Below, piece by piece: positions 10,849-20,591 of a stretch of 64,000 bases of DNA. Source of the DNA: Ottelia alismoides (Eukaryota > Streptophyta > Magnoliopsida > Alismatales > Hydrocharitaceae); the NCBI GenBank assembly GCA_037367405.1, contig JAZKJV010000151.1:124001-188000 (forward strand), read 5' to 3'. Within the stretch, counting starts at the first letter, position 1, and every line of letters starts with the position of its first letter. The position numbers and the translations under genes were made by a program. Below the pieces are notes generated by a model. That model saw only the letters and a list, made by a program, of their open reading frames with translations. It ran no database searches and had not been told where the DNA came from.

Positions 10849-12806
10849 CCTGCCATCCGCAGCATCTCGAAAGATTCAGACCGACTCATCTGTATATATC
10901 ATCATTCTTGTACATCCTATCCTTTCTCCCGCAACTCTAGTAACTCATCCCCGTCTCATTACATCACTATCTTGGACTATACTTAGGAAGACCAGATCCT
11001 AAGTATAGGGGGGAGGAGTCACTTGAGTCAGTTCTTTGTACATTCTCTAGATCACATGGGTCCTCTTACTCACTTATGTCCTATACTTAGGCGGACATGA
11101 GCCTAAGTATAGGGGGGACCGAAGCCCGCTTTGTATATATTCATCCATTTCCCCTCTTGCCCTCGTCCGCCCCATTTGTTGATCTTCTTCTATACTTAGG
11201 CTGTCAAGAGCCTAAGTATAGGGGGCGGTGCGACTTCTATACGATTTTTGTAATTTTAGCTCTCCTACGTTTAGCTCGAGCTATGTCTTTTTAGTCGCTT
11301 TTCGTGCTCTGAGGACATAGCACACGCTTAGTATAGGGGGGCGTGTATATATTACATATATACTTTACCCATAGCTCGTACTTTCACGTATTTTTGCGTA
11401 TTTTTGTATATATTATGCAATAAATACAGGGTGGGTAAAAATTGAAAAAAAATTGTACTATGTGAATAATACTTGTATGAAAACTTGTAAAATTCTTGTA
11501 AATTTGTTGTAAAAAAAACAAAAAAAACAAAAAAAACTTGTATACTATGTATATTATGTACAAATTGTATCAACCAAAAATTATTGTATAATTGAAAATA
11601 AAGGCTTGTTATTTACTCTTGCATATCATCCTTGCATTTCAAAAAAAAGAAGAGTCTTGCATTTCATTCATAGCATGTCATCTACACCTCATCTGCATAT
11701 GTTGCATATGCAAGGTGAAAAGCTAGTGGGTTCTGAACCAAGTTATGAGTAGATATTGAGGATGGACTTGATTTGACCTTAATCCACCTAATTTCAGAGG
11801 AACCTTATAGGAACTGGAGTTAAGATTTCTCAGGTCAAGTGATTTAAATCTTTGAGTCCGCAAGTCTATGTTCACATGTCATCTTGATTAGTCTAAGTAG
11901 AATATCTCGTGCACACGCATGATTCTTTTAGACAGTGACCTAACTTGGACAAGCACAATGCACATAGCTCTTCATTGCTGAGGTGGTGAGGAGGTAGAAT
12001 CCTTTAGCTTGGAGTAGCACACGGGTGGAAACATCCGTCCTCCTCTAGGGAGGGTAGTGCATCTCAACCTAGTCTGGTGGTGTTGAAGTCTAAGGACGGG
12101 ACACTGTGGGTTGCAATAATGCTTCAAAAGAGGGATAGTCTACTGGCTCAAGAGGAAAAACTCCTGATGTACATGCTGCACCTTGTATATAGTTCGCCCC
12201 CCCAAAAGAAGAAAAAAAGAAAAAAAAAGAGAAAAATGCAAGAACTCCAAAAAAAATAGACAGGCCACAAAAAAAAATTGGCATGTTGGAGTATGTATAA
12301 TAGCAAGAAGTCTGCAGCTGGATGACTTGGCTACACTGGTCAGGCATCCCGGGATAGGTTAGCTACACTAGCTACCGTCCATTCTTTTCTCTACCCCCTC
12401 CTCTTGAGTTGGTCGCACTTGAACTTAGAAGGGAATACCCCGCTCCTCGAGGAAAGAGTTACTAGATCGGGTTATTGAGTTACCTTGTTAGAGGAGGCTG
12501 CTTCCGAGCCATTTCTGATGTGGAGAGCTATACCTCACTTACACAGTACAAGTAAGAATCATAGTCATCAGAAATTTGCGTTTGAGGATTTGTTCTGACC
12601 TGACTATTGAGGAGTCTTGAATAGAAGACTTGTGGAACTTGAAGTCTGTTAGGTCTTAAGTTCAGGTCCAAATAAGGTTCCGCCACACAATTAATCCAAA
12701 GGTCGAGTCAAGCTCCATTTTTAACTTTTGTTCATGACCTTGGTATGGAACCCAAAATCATTTCACTCTTGCATTTCATTTAGTTGCTCGGGGACGTGCA
12801 GGGTTT
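10849..12806 (+). other. E1 non-coding 3' domain
   Basis: About 2 kb between integrase and the polypurine tract has no credible long frame and nothing env-like. It is nevertheless recognisable in the other elements: the block at ~12361-12470 (including GAACTTAGAAGGGAATACCC) matches E2 minus near 24780-24880, and 11751-11880 matches E4 near 49580-49700 and E2 minus near 25390-25480. It contains the hairpin array (10977-11341), an AT-rich variable tract (~11395-11640) and an A-rich tract near 12200-12280. Confidence 0.7.
10977..11341 (+). repeat. E1 array of hairpins ending in PPT-like G-runs
   Basis: Three perfect stems lie at 10977-11009, 11081-11113 and 11190-11222: CTATACTTAGG arms pair with CCTAAGTATAG arms and each is followed at once by a run of G. 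The inner pairs extend the stem differently (GA/TC, GC/GC, GCT/AGC). A fourth copy of the 3' part (CTTAGTATAGGGGGG, 11327-11341) follows a separate GCTATGTC/GACATAGC stem. The 3' half of each unit (AAGTATAGGGGG) is identical to the element's own polypurine tract. Confidence 0.85.
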
Positions 12807-12818
12807 AAGTATAGGGGG
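12807..12818 (+). other. E1 polypurine tract
   Basis: AAGTATAGGGGG lies one base before the 3' LTR, the position of plus-strand priming. The same sequence adjoins the LTR of E2 and E3 on the minus strand. Unlike the array copies it has no upstream CTATACTTA partner nearby. Confidence 0.85.
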
Positions 12819-13419
12819 TTGATGAATCTGTGATTCATCACTTCAAAAGTCAAAATAGAGCCTTGTTCCCGAGTAAATAGAGGCATATATCCCTTTATAA
12901 TGCATAAATAGCATTCACGAATACATACATAACACATGCATTTTAGCTGTCCATTTGCATTTAAATAAGAAGCCAGAAACCCTCCTTGTAAATTAGCCAA
13001 TAAAGCCCTAGAATCCCTGGATCAGAAAATACACATAAATCCCTCATACAAACTCCGAAATAGGTCTACTCACTCTTAGAATACTACACATTAAGAGACC
13101 TTTAAAATGAGACTAATTTCATCCAATTTGGAGCTCGTATTAGAAAGTAGGGTTTTTGGGCCTTTTTGTATATTACATGTATGTATAGTTTGTATTATTG
13201 TATTTATGTATTATATTTGACCTCATTCCCGTGTTTGGTCAACATGAAACTTGTAGATCTCATCGAGATCTACACTTTCATGTTTGGAGTTTTTCCAAAT
13301 TCGGCCCCCTCTTCTCTCTACCTTTATTTTTTGGTCCAGCCAACCACAGCAGGCCACGTGGCGCCCTCTGGCTGCGCCACGCGGCCCGCATCCCTTGCCC
13401 AGGCCGCCGCAGCTTTCAG

Positions 13420-15112
13420 CCGTTGGATAGTCGTCCAGATCCAACGGCCTAGCCGCTTCCACGTACACCCCTCAGTTGACCGTCAGATCAGAACCCCCGC
13501 CTCATCTCCATCGTCCATATCGCGCCTCTCCCTCATCATGCCACGTGATTCCGTGCCATCAGATCACGCTCCTGTCAATTCATCTGGGTCGTTAGCACCG
13601 CAGGCACCTGGACCGTCCGATTAAACACCCGACTCCCATCTTAACCATCCATCAGCGCCGAGTCCTTAGTGCACCACATGGCGCTCGCTACGCCCTCGGA
13701 TCGCCACGGCCAGATCTTCATCCAGCCGCTCCATCCCGCTTCGATCACCACCGTTGGATCACAAGATCCAACGGTGGAGACTTCGTCTCTTACCTCGGGT
13801 GCCCCTCTCTCCCACGATCTCTGCCTCGTGGGAGGGGCACCCCTTCCTATTCTTGGCAGCGCTCCTTCCACCGTCGCCGAGCACCACACCCTCCACGATG
13901 GTCCCCACTCATCCCTGATCCTCGCCAGCCACTCCATCACCCACGTCGACCTCCATCTCTCTCCCACGAACTCCATAAACATCGCCCCATCTCCATTCCA
14001 GCCGAGACCTTCATCCTTTAAATACCCCCTCTCCGGCCAACTTCAGCCCTATCCGCCCCTCGTGAGAGATACTCAGAGCTCGGAGCTTCCAGTTGGTGAC
14101 AGGAATTGCAAGTTCCTCAAAGCGAAGACGAGCGTCTTCTCCGGCGAGATCCTCGGCCGCCGCCGAGTCGCAGCCCTCCTCCGCCGAGCCGCTGCTTGAG
14201 CTCAGGGCTCCACCTCCCCTTCGAGCGAAGACCTGGAACTCAAAGACGAGCTCCAATCCCCAGGTGAACGCCTCCATCCCTTCTCGATCTTCATTTCATT
14301 TCTTCGTCCTTTTCTCGCTTTTTATTCACCGCCTACGGTCACCTTCTCGCCTCCATTTCATTCTGCCGAGCTCCGCGTCGGAGCTCCCATCCTCGCGGTT
14401 ACCTTCACACCCTCCGACGACGCATCTCACCTTACCTCGATCTCCAGCTCCGCCACCTGGCCGGAGCTCCTTCGCCAGTCGACCTCAGTACCCCTTAGGC
14501 CTCTCCCATCACCTTCACTTTTCCACGAGTGCACGAACAGCTTCGGCTCTATCTCTAAAACTTGCAGGTATTGTTCCGTCCACTGATCGGAAGTTCACCG
14601 GAGCTCTTCCTGAGCTCCGCCACCGTCATGCTCCACCGCCCCTCTCCAGCTCCTGAGGCCACCATTATCTTCGCCGCACCTTCGAGCATCTTCTGGGATA
14701 GCTCCGAGCAATCGGAGAGCTTCATCTACGCTAGGAGGAACGGGCTGAGGGTCAGCCACTTCGCCGGAGCCCCGCCAACTCCTCCGCAGGAGGCGGAGAA
14801 CCATTGAAGATGGAGGTCCAGCCACCGTTCGATCATCTTGATCGAACGGCCCCACGACGTCCACGTAGCCGCGTTTAGACCATCAGTCCACCGTTGGATC
14901 TTTCCAGATCCAACGGCTCTCCGTGAGCCACGTGTTCCACCTCCGCAGCAGTTGAGAGTCGTTGGATAGTCATCTGATCCAGCGGCGGTCCGTTAGCCAA
15001 CGTCATCCTCTCCATCGCGAGGCAGGAGCCGTTGGATCAACTTCGATCTAACGACCTCAGATCTCGCCACGAGTCTTCACCGCCAACCATTGGATCGAGC
15101 TTGATCCAAGGG
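13420..15112 (+). repeat. seven dispersed CCGTTGGATC hairpins in E1 3' LTR
   Basis: Inverted repeats of 24-28 bases lie at 13420-13447, 13751-13774, 14825-14849, 14891-14916, 14960-14985, 15029-15056 and 15087-15112. The common arms are CCGTTGGATC and GATCCAACGG, with spacers of 4-8 bases. The 14825 copy has CGATC/GATCG arms, a paired change. Two lie upstream of the TATA-like box and five downstream. Confidence 0.8.
14017..14024 (+). promoter_or_regulatory. TATA-like box in E1 3' LTR
   Basis: TTTAAATA lies in front of pyrimidine-rich, GC-rich sequence, the same position as in the other LTRs. It is a prediction from layout only. Confidence 0.4.
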
Positions 15113-16374
15113 TCCACAGCACACCACGCAGCTCTGGTCCGAGCCTCTTCCCCGAACCTAGGCTCGGATCGCCCGAGCCTCACTCCAGACCTCCAGAAGC
15201 ACCCGAGCCGAGCCCCGAGCCTCCGCAGCTACCCGAGCCTAGGCTGCCCACGTGAGGAGCACGTGCGGCCTGCGAATTTTACACCGAGGCCCCTGGAACT
15301 TTCAGATATTGCAAATCAGTCCCTCTGAAGCAAACCCCATGTGAGGAGCACGTGCCTAGTGGAGAATTTGCACTCGAGTCCCCAGCATTCTAGGTAATTG
15401 CACTTAAGTCCCTGTCAGCATATTTGCTTTATGTAATTTTATTTTCTGGTATCGCATTTACACCCTTGTGTTTGCATGCATCCCTAGATTGCATTTTACA
15501 TCATTTTTAAATTCTAAAAGTTGCATTTTGTTGAGAACTTTGTCCTCTATCTATTGTGCCACGTGTCATATTTTTGTAATTACAATAGATTTTTAAATGA
15601 ATTAATTGGTTGATTTGTGGAATATTTTGCCCAGTGACACCTTTTAATTTCTAGTTAATTTTCTGTCAAAAACCCTAAAAAATTCACAGTAGCTCTAGGA
15701 CAATGAACTTAACATTGAATAAAATTTCATATCATTTGCACACATATCGAGGCCTAAATAAATTGTTGAGTGATTTTCTCATTTTAATTTTAGTAAATTC
15801 ATTTCACATTGAAATTAAGATTTGTCAATTTTCCTGGATTCCTTATCATGAGAGCTATCTAGGATAATTTTATCTCCTGAAAACATTTGATTTGTTATTT
15901 ATTAAAAATTAATTAGTGAAGATCACCCTGTCTGCATATTTAATTCACAGTAAATTCATTTAGTGTCTAAACATTCCCAAAAAAATAGGGTAGCTTAGTT
16001 TCATCATCAGTAATCATCTGGCCAATTTTCAAAATTTTTGGATTTCATTTGATATCTTAAATTGAATTAACTTCAAATTGGCTTGCTGATTGAATGTGTC
16101 TTGCATAAAAATTGAAAAAAGAAAAAAATAAAAAATATATATTCCTCGAAAATCTAACACTTGATCTTTGCAAAACTTTACCTAAGGAGACAGATGCCTC
16201 CCTGAGTTCGACCTTGGACTTCCACCAAGTAAAAAAAATCACCGCTTGAAAATTGACTCAAATCTAATTAAAGTGGTTTTTGATTAGCCTCTCGTATCCG
16301 ACTGTAACGAACGATTAACAATTAATTTGGACATTAACTTGACCGGATTAACATAGGGTGCGGGGCGGCTATCA

Positions 16375-16684
16375 ATGAGGTCAGGAGATCCGTCTCTTGG
16401 ATCATCAATATGGATTGCAAGGAGTACACGTCTCATCAACGTGCCTGCCAGCGTCTCCTCCATTGTTTAGAGACTCGATCGCAACCATGCTTCAAGAGGT
16501 AACCCTAGTACCTATTTGTTGTTTAGATGAAACGATCCAAGAGTGTTCTCGATTCATGTAATTTCATCATTTAAATTTTTTATTCTGCACCCGAAGCAAC
16601 TAGTGCGACTAGTCGCTCCCGATCGCATACGATGCTATACTCATTCTTCCGTGATGTGCTTGAAGATTTTTCCTATATCCTTCA
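16375..16684 (+). repeat. C1 5' LTR, right part
   Basis: It matches 19433-19775 with many substitutions and small gaps. Shared blocks include TCAGGAGATCCGTC and AGGTAACCCTAGTACC. It ends TATCCTTCA two bases before the PBS. Confidence 0.75.
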
Positions 16685-16686
16685 AG

Positions 16687-16704
16687 TGGTATCAAATCCA
16701 GGTT
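16687..16704 (+). other. C1 primer-binding site, initiator tRNA-Met type
   Basis: TGGTATCAAATCCAGGTT differs at two positions from the common plant copia PBS TGGTATCAGAGCCAGGTT and follows directly after the LTR end. Confidence 0.75.
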
Positions 16705-18959
16705 GGAGGTTTTGGATTGGATCCATAAACCGAAGAAGATTTTGGCTCGTAAGGGTTCGCAAAAATGTTTCCGCATTTTAATTTTCGCAGCCCGATTTTG
16801 TAATACTTTTTCGATCCTGTTTAAAAATTTAAACACAAAAATGTCACTTGAATAATGTTCCCCATTAAATAAGAAAACCGTGGAATTTGATTTTGCATGA
16901 TTTGGAATCTGATAACTCAGGATATGATCTTTTTAATAACCATATGTCCACTATTTCGGGGATGACGATTAGTGACGTACATAAAGAGTTAATTACGGGT
17001 CCTAAATACCTATAAATACATATTTATAATTGGGTTCTATTTTAAATCAAATTGTAAAATAAAATAAATTTAGTTTGCATTAATTGGATTTAAATCGATC
17101 GAGTTATGTTGATTTTAGTGAGTAGGGGTCGTTGCTGGAAATTAACAAACTTGATCACGAACCTTGTGATTGTCATTCAAATAAATTAATGAAAATTAAT
17201 AATTAATTTTCTGAAATGATTATTGAAAAATATTTGTCAAATATTTAAAGATGATAATTATTTCCTTGAATGACATTGCATTAACCAAAATGATAAGATA
17301 GTTGATCTTGATCACAATTGGTTAATATGAAATCACCAACAAGCATTATTTTCATGAAAAACTCTAGTTTATCCTACAATAGTTGTAGGACAACTTTTAC
17401 ATGCAAAACCTTGTTGCTTGAATAGTATTGAGTATTTTTTTAACAAATCTCCTTATAATATTATCAAATAATTTTGATTGTTAAGATGTGATCTCCAGCC
17501 TGAGTAGCAGATGACAATCCTTATCTCTAAAGGTTGATATCTGACCGACCTCTTGATGCAGGTCCTCTGCATAGGAATAGAGATTCGTCAGATTAGTTAG
17601 GTCAAAGAGTTGACTTAACGAGATCGAGATAACCAAAAACCTATGTCGTATGCTGTCACGATATAGGCACGCATCCTCTGATCAGAGACAGATGTGTTAC
17701 TATATGTCTGAGTATGTACATTTGGTAGACCGATAGGTTGATGGCCTAATCAAGGTCTATATACCAACGAGTTGATGTGCATTAAGGGCATATGAGTAAT
17801 ACGATCTCTCAGAGGGATCATACAGGTTCATTTACTGAACCAGAAGACATGAGCTCACTCAAGAGATATTGGGAAGAATCAAATTTCGTGCACGGTCGTC
17901 TCGCTTTAAAACCTTGACTAAATTTGTAGGGTTGATATATGCTTTTGGAAAGTATATGATCAACACCTAGGTATGATATGTGATTTTGGAAAGTACATGA
18001 TCGATACCGACTCCCATTGATCGAATGAGAAACTTAATGATCAAACCCTGAAGGAGACAGTCTTAAAGAGATCTAAAACTTTGGGTTTAATCTAGATCTT
18101 CCAATATGCAGGATGTACAGGTATTAGGAAAACCTGAGGGTGATGTGATCATAACCGATTGTATAACCATGACGCTTCCATTCCTAGGAAGTGATGAAAC
18201 GGGTCTGGATTTTAATGACTCCTCTTTGTAGAGAAGTGATCTGATCTCGGTTCAATTGTTGGACATTGATCTGAATGTGATTAAGATACAATGAGAAGAT
18301 TAGATTTGTGGTCTTGATTTAATCTAGCATCTAAGAGGTCCGTGAGATCTAGATTTGAGATGTGATCTTAATATCCAAGTCACTATACGTGGAACAATAC
18401 AATTGCCATGTCCTTATCTCCAAGTATCCGTGGAGAAAGTGCATTATCCTTGAAAGAGTTCATGGATAATTTCATTATTGATATATGTAACCAAACATCA
18501 AGAAAATTGATTATTAAATGTGATTTAATTATCATGGATAATATGAATTTGATTCATATTATAAGGAGAGATATCTAAGATAATTAAATGTGATTTAATT
18601 ATCAATGATGTGAATAATGTGAATGTGATTCATGTTATTTAGGCACATGAGAAAAAGAGATCTAAGATAATTTAATTATCATGGATATGAATAATGGGGA
18701 TAACACTATTCATATTAATCATATATATTACAAATGTTATTTATAATATATTAGAGAGAGCATATTGTGATTTATATTTGTTAATTAATTATTGACATGA
18801 ATTGGATTCATACTGGATGATTATTTAAAATATATTTTACATTTTATTTTGGGATGTGAATTTGATTCACATTTTTCCAATGGCATGATTTCAATATTTC
18901 ACGGGATTATTATGAATTATTTTTTTGTGAAATAATTTACAGCAATTATTGTTGTAAAT
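16705..18959 (+). other. C1 interior, no coding capacity seen
   Basis: About 2.25 kb with stops in all frames and no recognisable gag or pol peptide. There are local repeats: two ~40-base units at 17931-18009 sharing TTTTGGAAAGTA, and three imperfect 70-90-base units at ~18511-18720 sharing AATGTGATTTAATTATC and TCTAAGATAATT. It could be a deleted copia interior or a non-coding parasite of an autonomous element. Confidence 0.55.
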
Positions 18960-19178
18960 CTTGGAGATATCATGAGATAATGATTGGTAGTCGTCCCCCT
19001 TTTTTAGGGGATATGGTTTATCTCCTCATTATCTCCAAGGATAATTATTTGATTTGAATTGAATTTAAATATATTGATTTATCGATATATATATTAATTT
19101 AAATTAAATTAATTGTTTTTGTGTTTTCACAACAGGATCATAGCCATTGAAAGCAACACAAATCAATCCCCAAAATAC

Positions 19179-19186
19179 TATATAAG
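19179..19186 (+). promoter_or_regulatory. TATA box in C1 3' LTR
   Basis: TATATAAG inside ACTATATAAGAAG is the strongest TATA match in this LTR, and a CT-rich tract follows ~45 bases later. Confidence 0.5.
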
Positions 19187-19224
19187 AAGAGGCACCCTTT
19201 GCTCTTTGACATACACGATTATGA

Positions 19225-19227
<3 letters not shown>

Positions 19228-19272
<45 letters not shown>
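19228..19272 (+). repeat. (CT)n microsatellite in C1 3' LTR
   Basis: A near-perfect CT run lies just downstream of the TATA box. CT tracts in 5' leaders are common in plant promoters, and the 5' LTR copy does not cover this part. Confidence 0.85.
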
Positions 19273-19273
<1 letters not shown>

Positions 19274-19775
19274 CACACTAAACCTCTCTCTCTCATAGTG
19301 GTCGTCAACCATGGAGCCTTGTGAGAGTCGTCATTATCGCAGTATCGTCATTATTCTGCCGGATCATCTACTCATGGATCTTCATCTACTTCTGTGCATC
19401 TCGTTTGTGAAGAAGTTGATGGATCTCATGTGACGAGATCAGGAGATCCGTCGCTTGGATCATCAACATGGATTGCGAGGAGTATGTGTCACATCAACAT
19501 GCCCGCAAGCATCTCCTCCGTTGGATCGGACTTGAGACAGGAGGTCTCTTGGTTTAGAGACTCGATCACAACCACGCTTCAAGAGGTAACCCTAGTACCT
19601 ATTTGTGGCTTAGATGAATCGATCCAAGAAGTGTTCTTGGATCATGTGGTTTCATCATCTATTTTTTTTAAATTCCGCTGCCCGGAGCAACTAGTGGGAC
19701 TAGTCACTCCCAATCACATACGATGTGATCCTCACGCTTCCACGATGCACTTGAGGATTTTTCCCATATCCTTTA

Positions 19776-20591
19776 ATTTATTCTCCCGACCACATGAGGC
19801 AGTTGAGCTTCTATTTTCTTTACCTTTCTGATTTATAGGAGTAACGGTTGCATAACTTTCCAATTTATTCCATTTAATTCCATCTATCTTATCCTAAAAA
19901 CCAAAATTTCATTGAAGCTCTAGGATCCGATCTATGTTCCCCAAGTTTCCAACCATTATGTGCCCATCTGATCATCCCTACATCCTGTCCTTGACACATT
20001 TTGTCACCCCGATCCATTTTCCACCAATTATCTTGCAAATATAAAGGAGATCAAGGCTCCCTTCTTCACCTTCATCATAGCTCGGCTTCTAACCCATTTC
20101 AGATCCCATTTTCGCTAACCTTTGGGTTGAGCACTTCATCCCCAAGCCTTGAAGATTCTAGTGCATGCTTGAGCACAAACAAACTCCATCTGGGAGTCGA
20201 ATCAGGTCATCTTGCATCTCCATGCACATGGGACTTCTCCCACCACCTAGACATCCTTCGATGAGGTCTACGGATTTTTCAAGAATACCCAGCTGCAGGA
20301 CCTTCCCAGGAACATGTCAAGCATCTCAACTGCTTGGGGAACGATATGTATCAAGCGGGAGGCTCGATCAAAGCTCAGGCAGAAGGGCTTTCATCCCCAT
20401 TCTTCCAAATAATCTCAAGGGCATTAGATCAAGAACATATGCTATGTGCTGCAGGAGTCGTCCGAACAAGCATCGAAGAACTGTTAGATTAGAGGGAGAG
20501 ATTTAATCCATGCCCACCATTAGTGGATCGATATCGGTCATCCATCTGTCAGCGCGTATTTAAGCGAGCGCTTAATCAATGTCTACATCAC
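19776..20591 (+). repeat. E4 5' LTR, left piece
   Basis: The piece runs from the C1 end to the E2 insertion point. A TATA-like AAATATAAAG lies at 20037-20046. The layout around it resembles the TATA regions of the other LTRs. The last five bases, ATCAC, are the E2 target duplication. Open frames here are short and have no match. Confidence 0.5.
20587..20591. repeat. target-site duplication of E2, left copy
   Basis: ATCAC directly before TGATAACT. The identical five bases follow the other LTR at 39191-39195. Confidence 0.9.

Larger units (their letters stand above)
1..16374 (+). mobile_element. E1: Ty3/gypsy Athila-type LTR retrotransposon, 5' end outside window
   Basis: The order on the plus strand is partial 5' LTR, tRNA-Asp-type PBS, long leader, gag, protease, reverse transcriptase, one RNase H, integrase, non-coding 3' domain, polypurine tract and 3' LTR. 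The order PR-RT-RH-INT, the single RNase H and the PBS are what is known of the Athila lineage. The frames carry at least three frameshifts and several in-frame stops, so the element is not autonomous. The right end falls exactly where similarity to the C1 LTR begins (16375 matches 19433), so E1 sits inside the C1 5' LTR. The two LTRs do not look alike (see findings). Confidence 0.85.
12820..16374 (+). repeat. E1 3' LTR (3555 bp)
   Basis: It begins TGATGAATC after the polypurine tract and ends CTATCA where C1 LTR similarity resumes. The first 21 bases form an inverted repeat, TGATGAATC/GATTCATCA around TGT. A TATA-like TTTAAATA lies at 14017-14024, and a GC-rich stretch runs ~13320-15400. Several short hairpins based on CCGTTGGATC lie between 13420 and 15112. 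U5 has paired CACGTG boxes. It shares layout with the 5' LTR at 1-2907 but not extended sequence. The E4 LTR remnant at 50421-50788 resembles its first ~350 bases. Confidence 0.75.
16375..19775 (+). mobile_element. C1: non-coding Ty1/copia-type LTR element (LARD-like)
   Basis: Direct repeats at 16375-16684 and 19433-19775 flank an interior that opens with a tRNA-iMet-type PBS and has no coding capacity. The 5' LTR copy lacks its left part, removed from view by E1. The 3' LTR reaches further left and contains a TATA box. The element lies between E1 and the left piece of the E4 5' LTR, so it probably inserted into that LTR. A PBS to initiator tRNA-Met is known from copia elements. Without coding domains the assignment is an inference. 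Confidence 0.65.
18960..19775 (+). repeat. C1 3' LTR (left boundary approximate)
   Basis: The right part (19433-19775) matches the 5' LTR piece. The left edge is set near an inverted repeat (CTTGGAGATATCATGAG at 18959 onward with CTCATTATCTCCAAG near 19024) because the 5' copy is missing there. TATATAAG at 19179-19186 is a good TATA candidate. The end CCTTTA replaces the expected CA. Confidence 0.5.

Noticed and set aside
10977..11341. CRISPR-like array
   Set aside because: Spacing is irregular, repeats are palindromic and end in the element's PPT, and the context is a plant retrotransposon.
13669..14656. Open frames of 176 and 187 codons in the E1 3' LTR
   Set aside because: Low-complexity Ser/Pro-rich peptides overlapping one another in a GC-rich LTR. 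They show no match to the E2 LTR frames, and the hairpin repeats explain part of the composition.
19776..20591. Unique host sequence between C1 and E2
   Set aside because: It has LTR-like layout (TATA-like box, pyrimidine-rich stretch) and continues across E2 into 39191 by target duplication. The assignment is still moderate.
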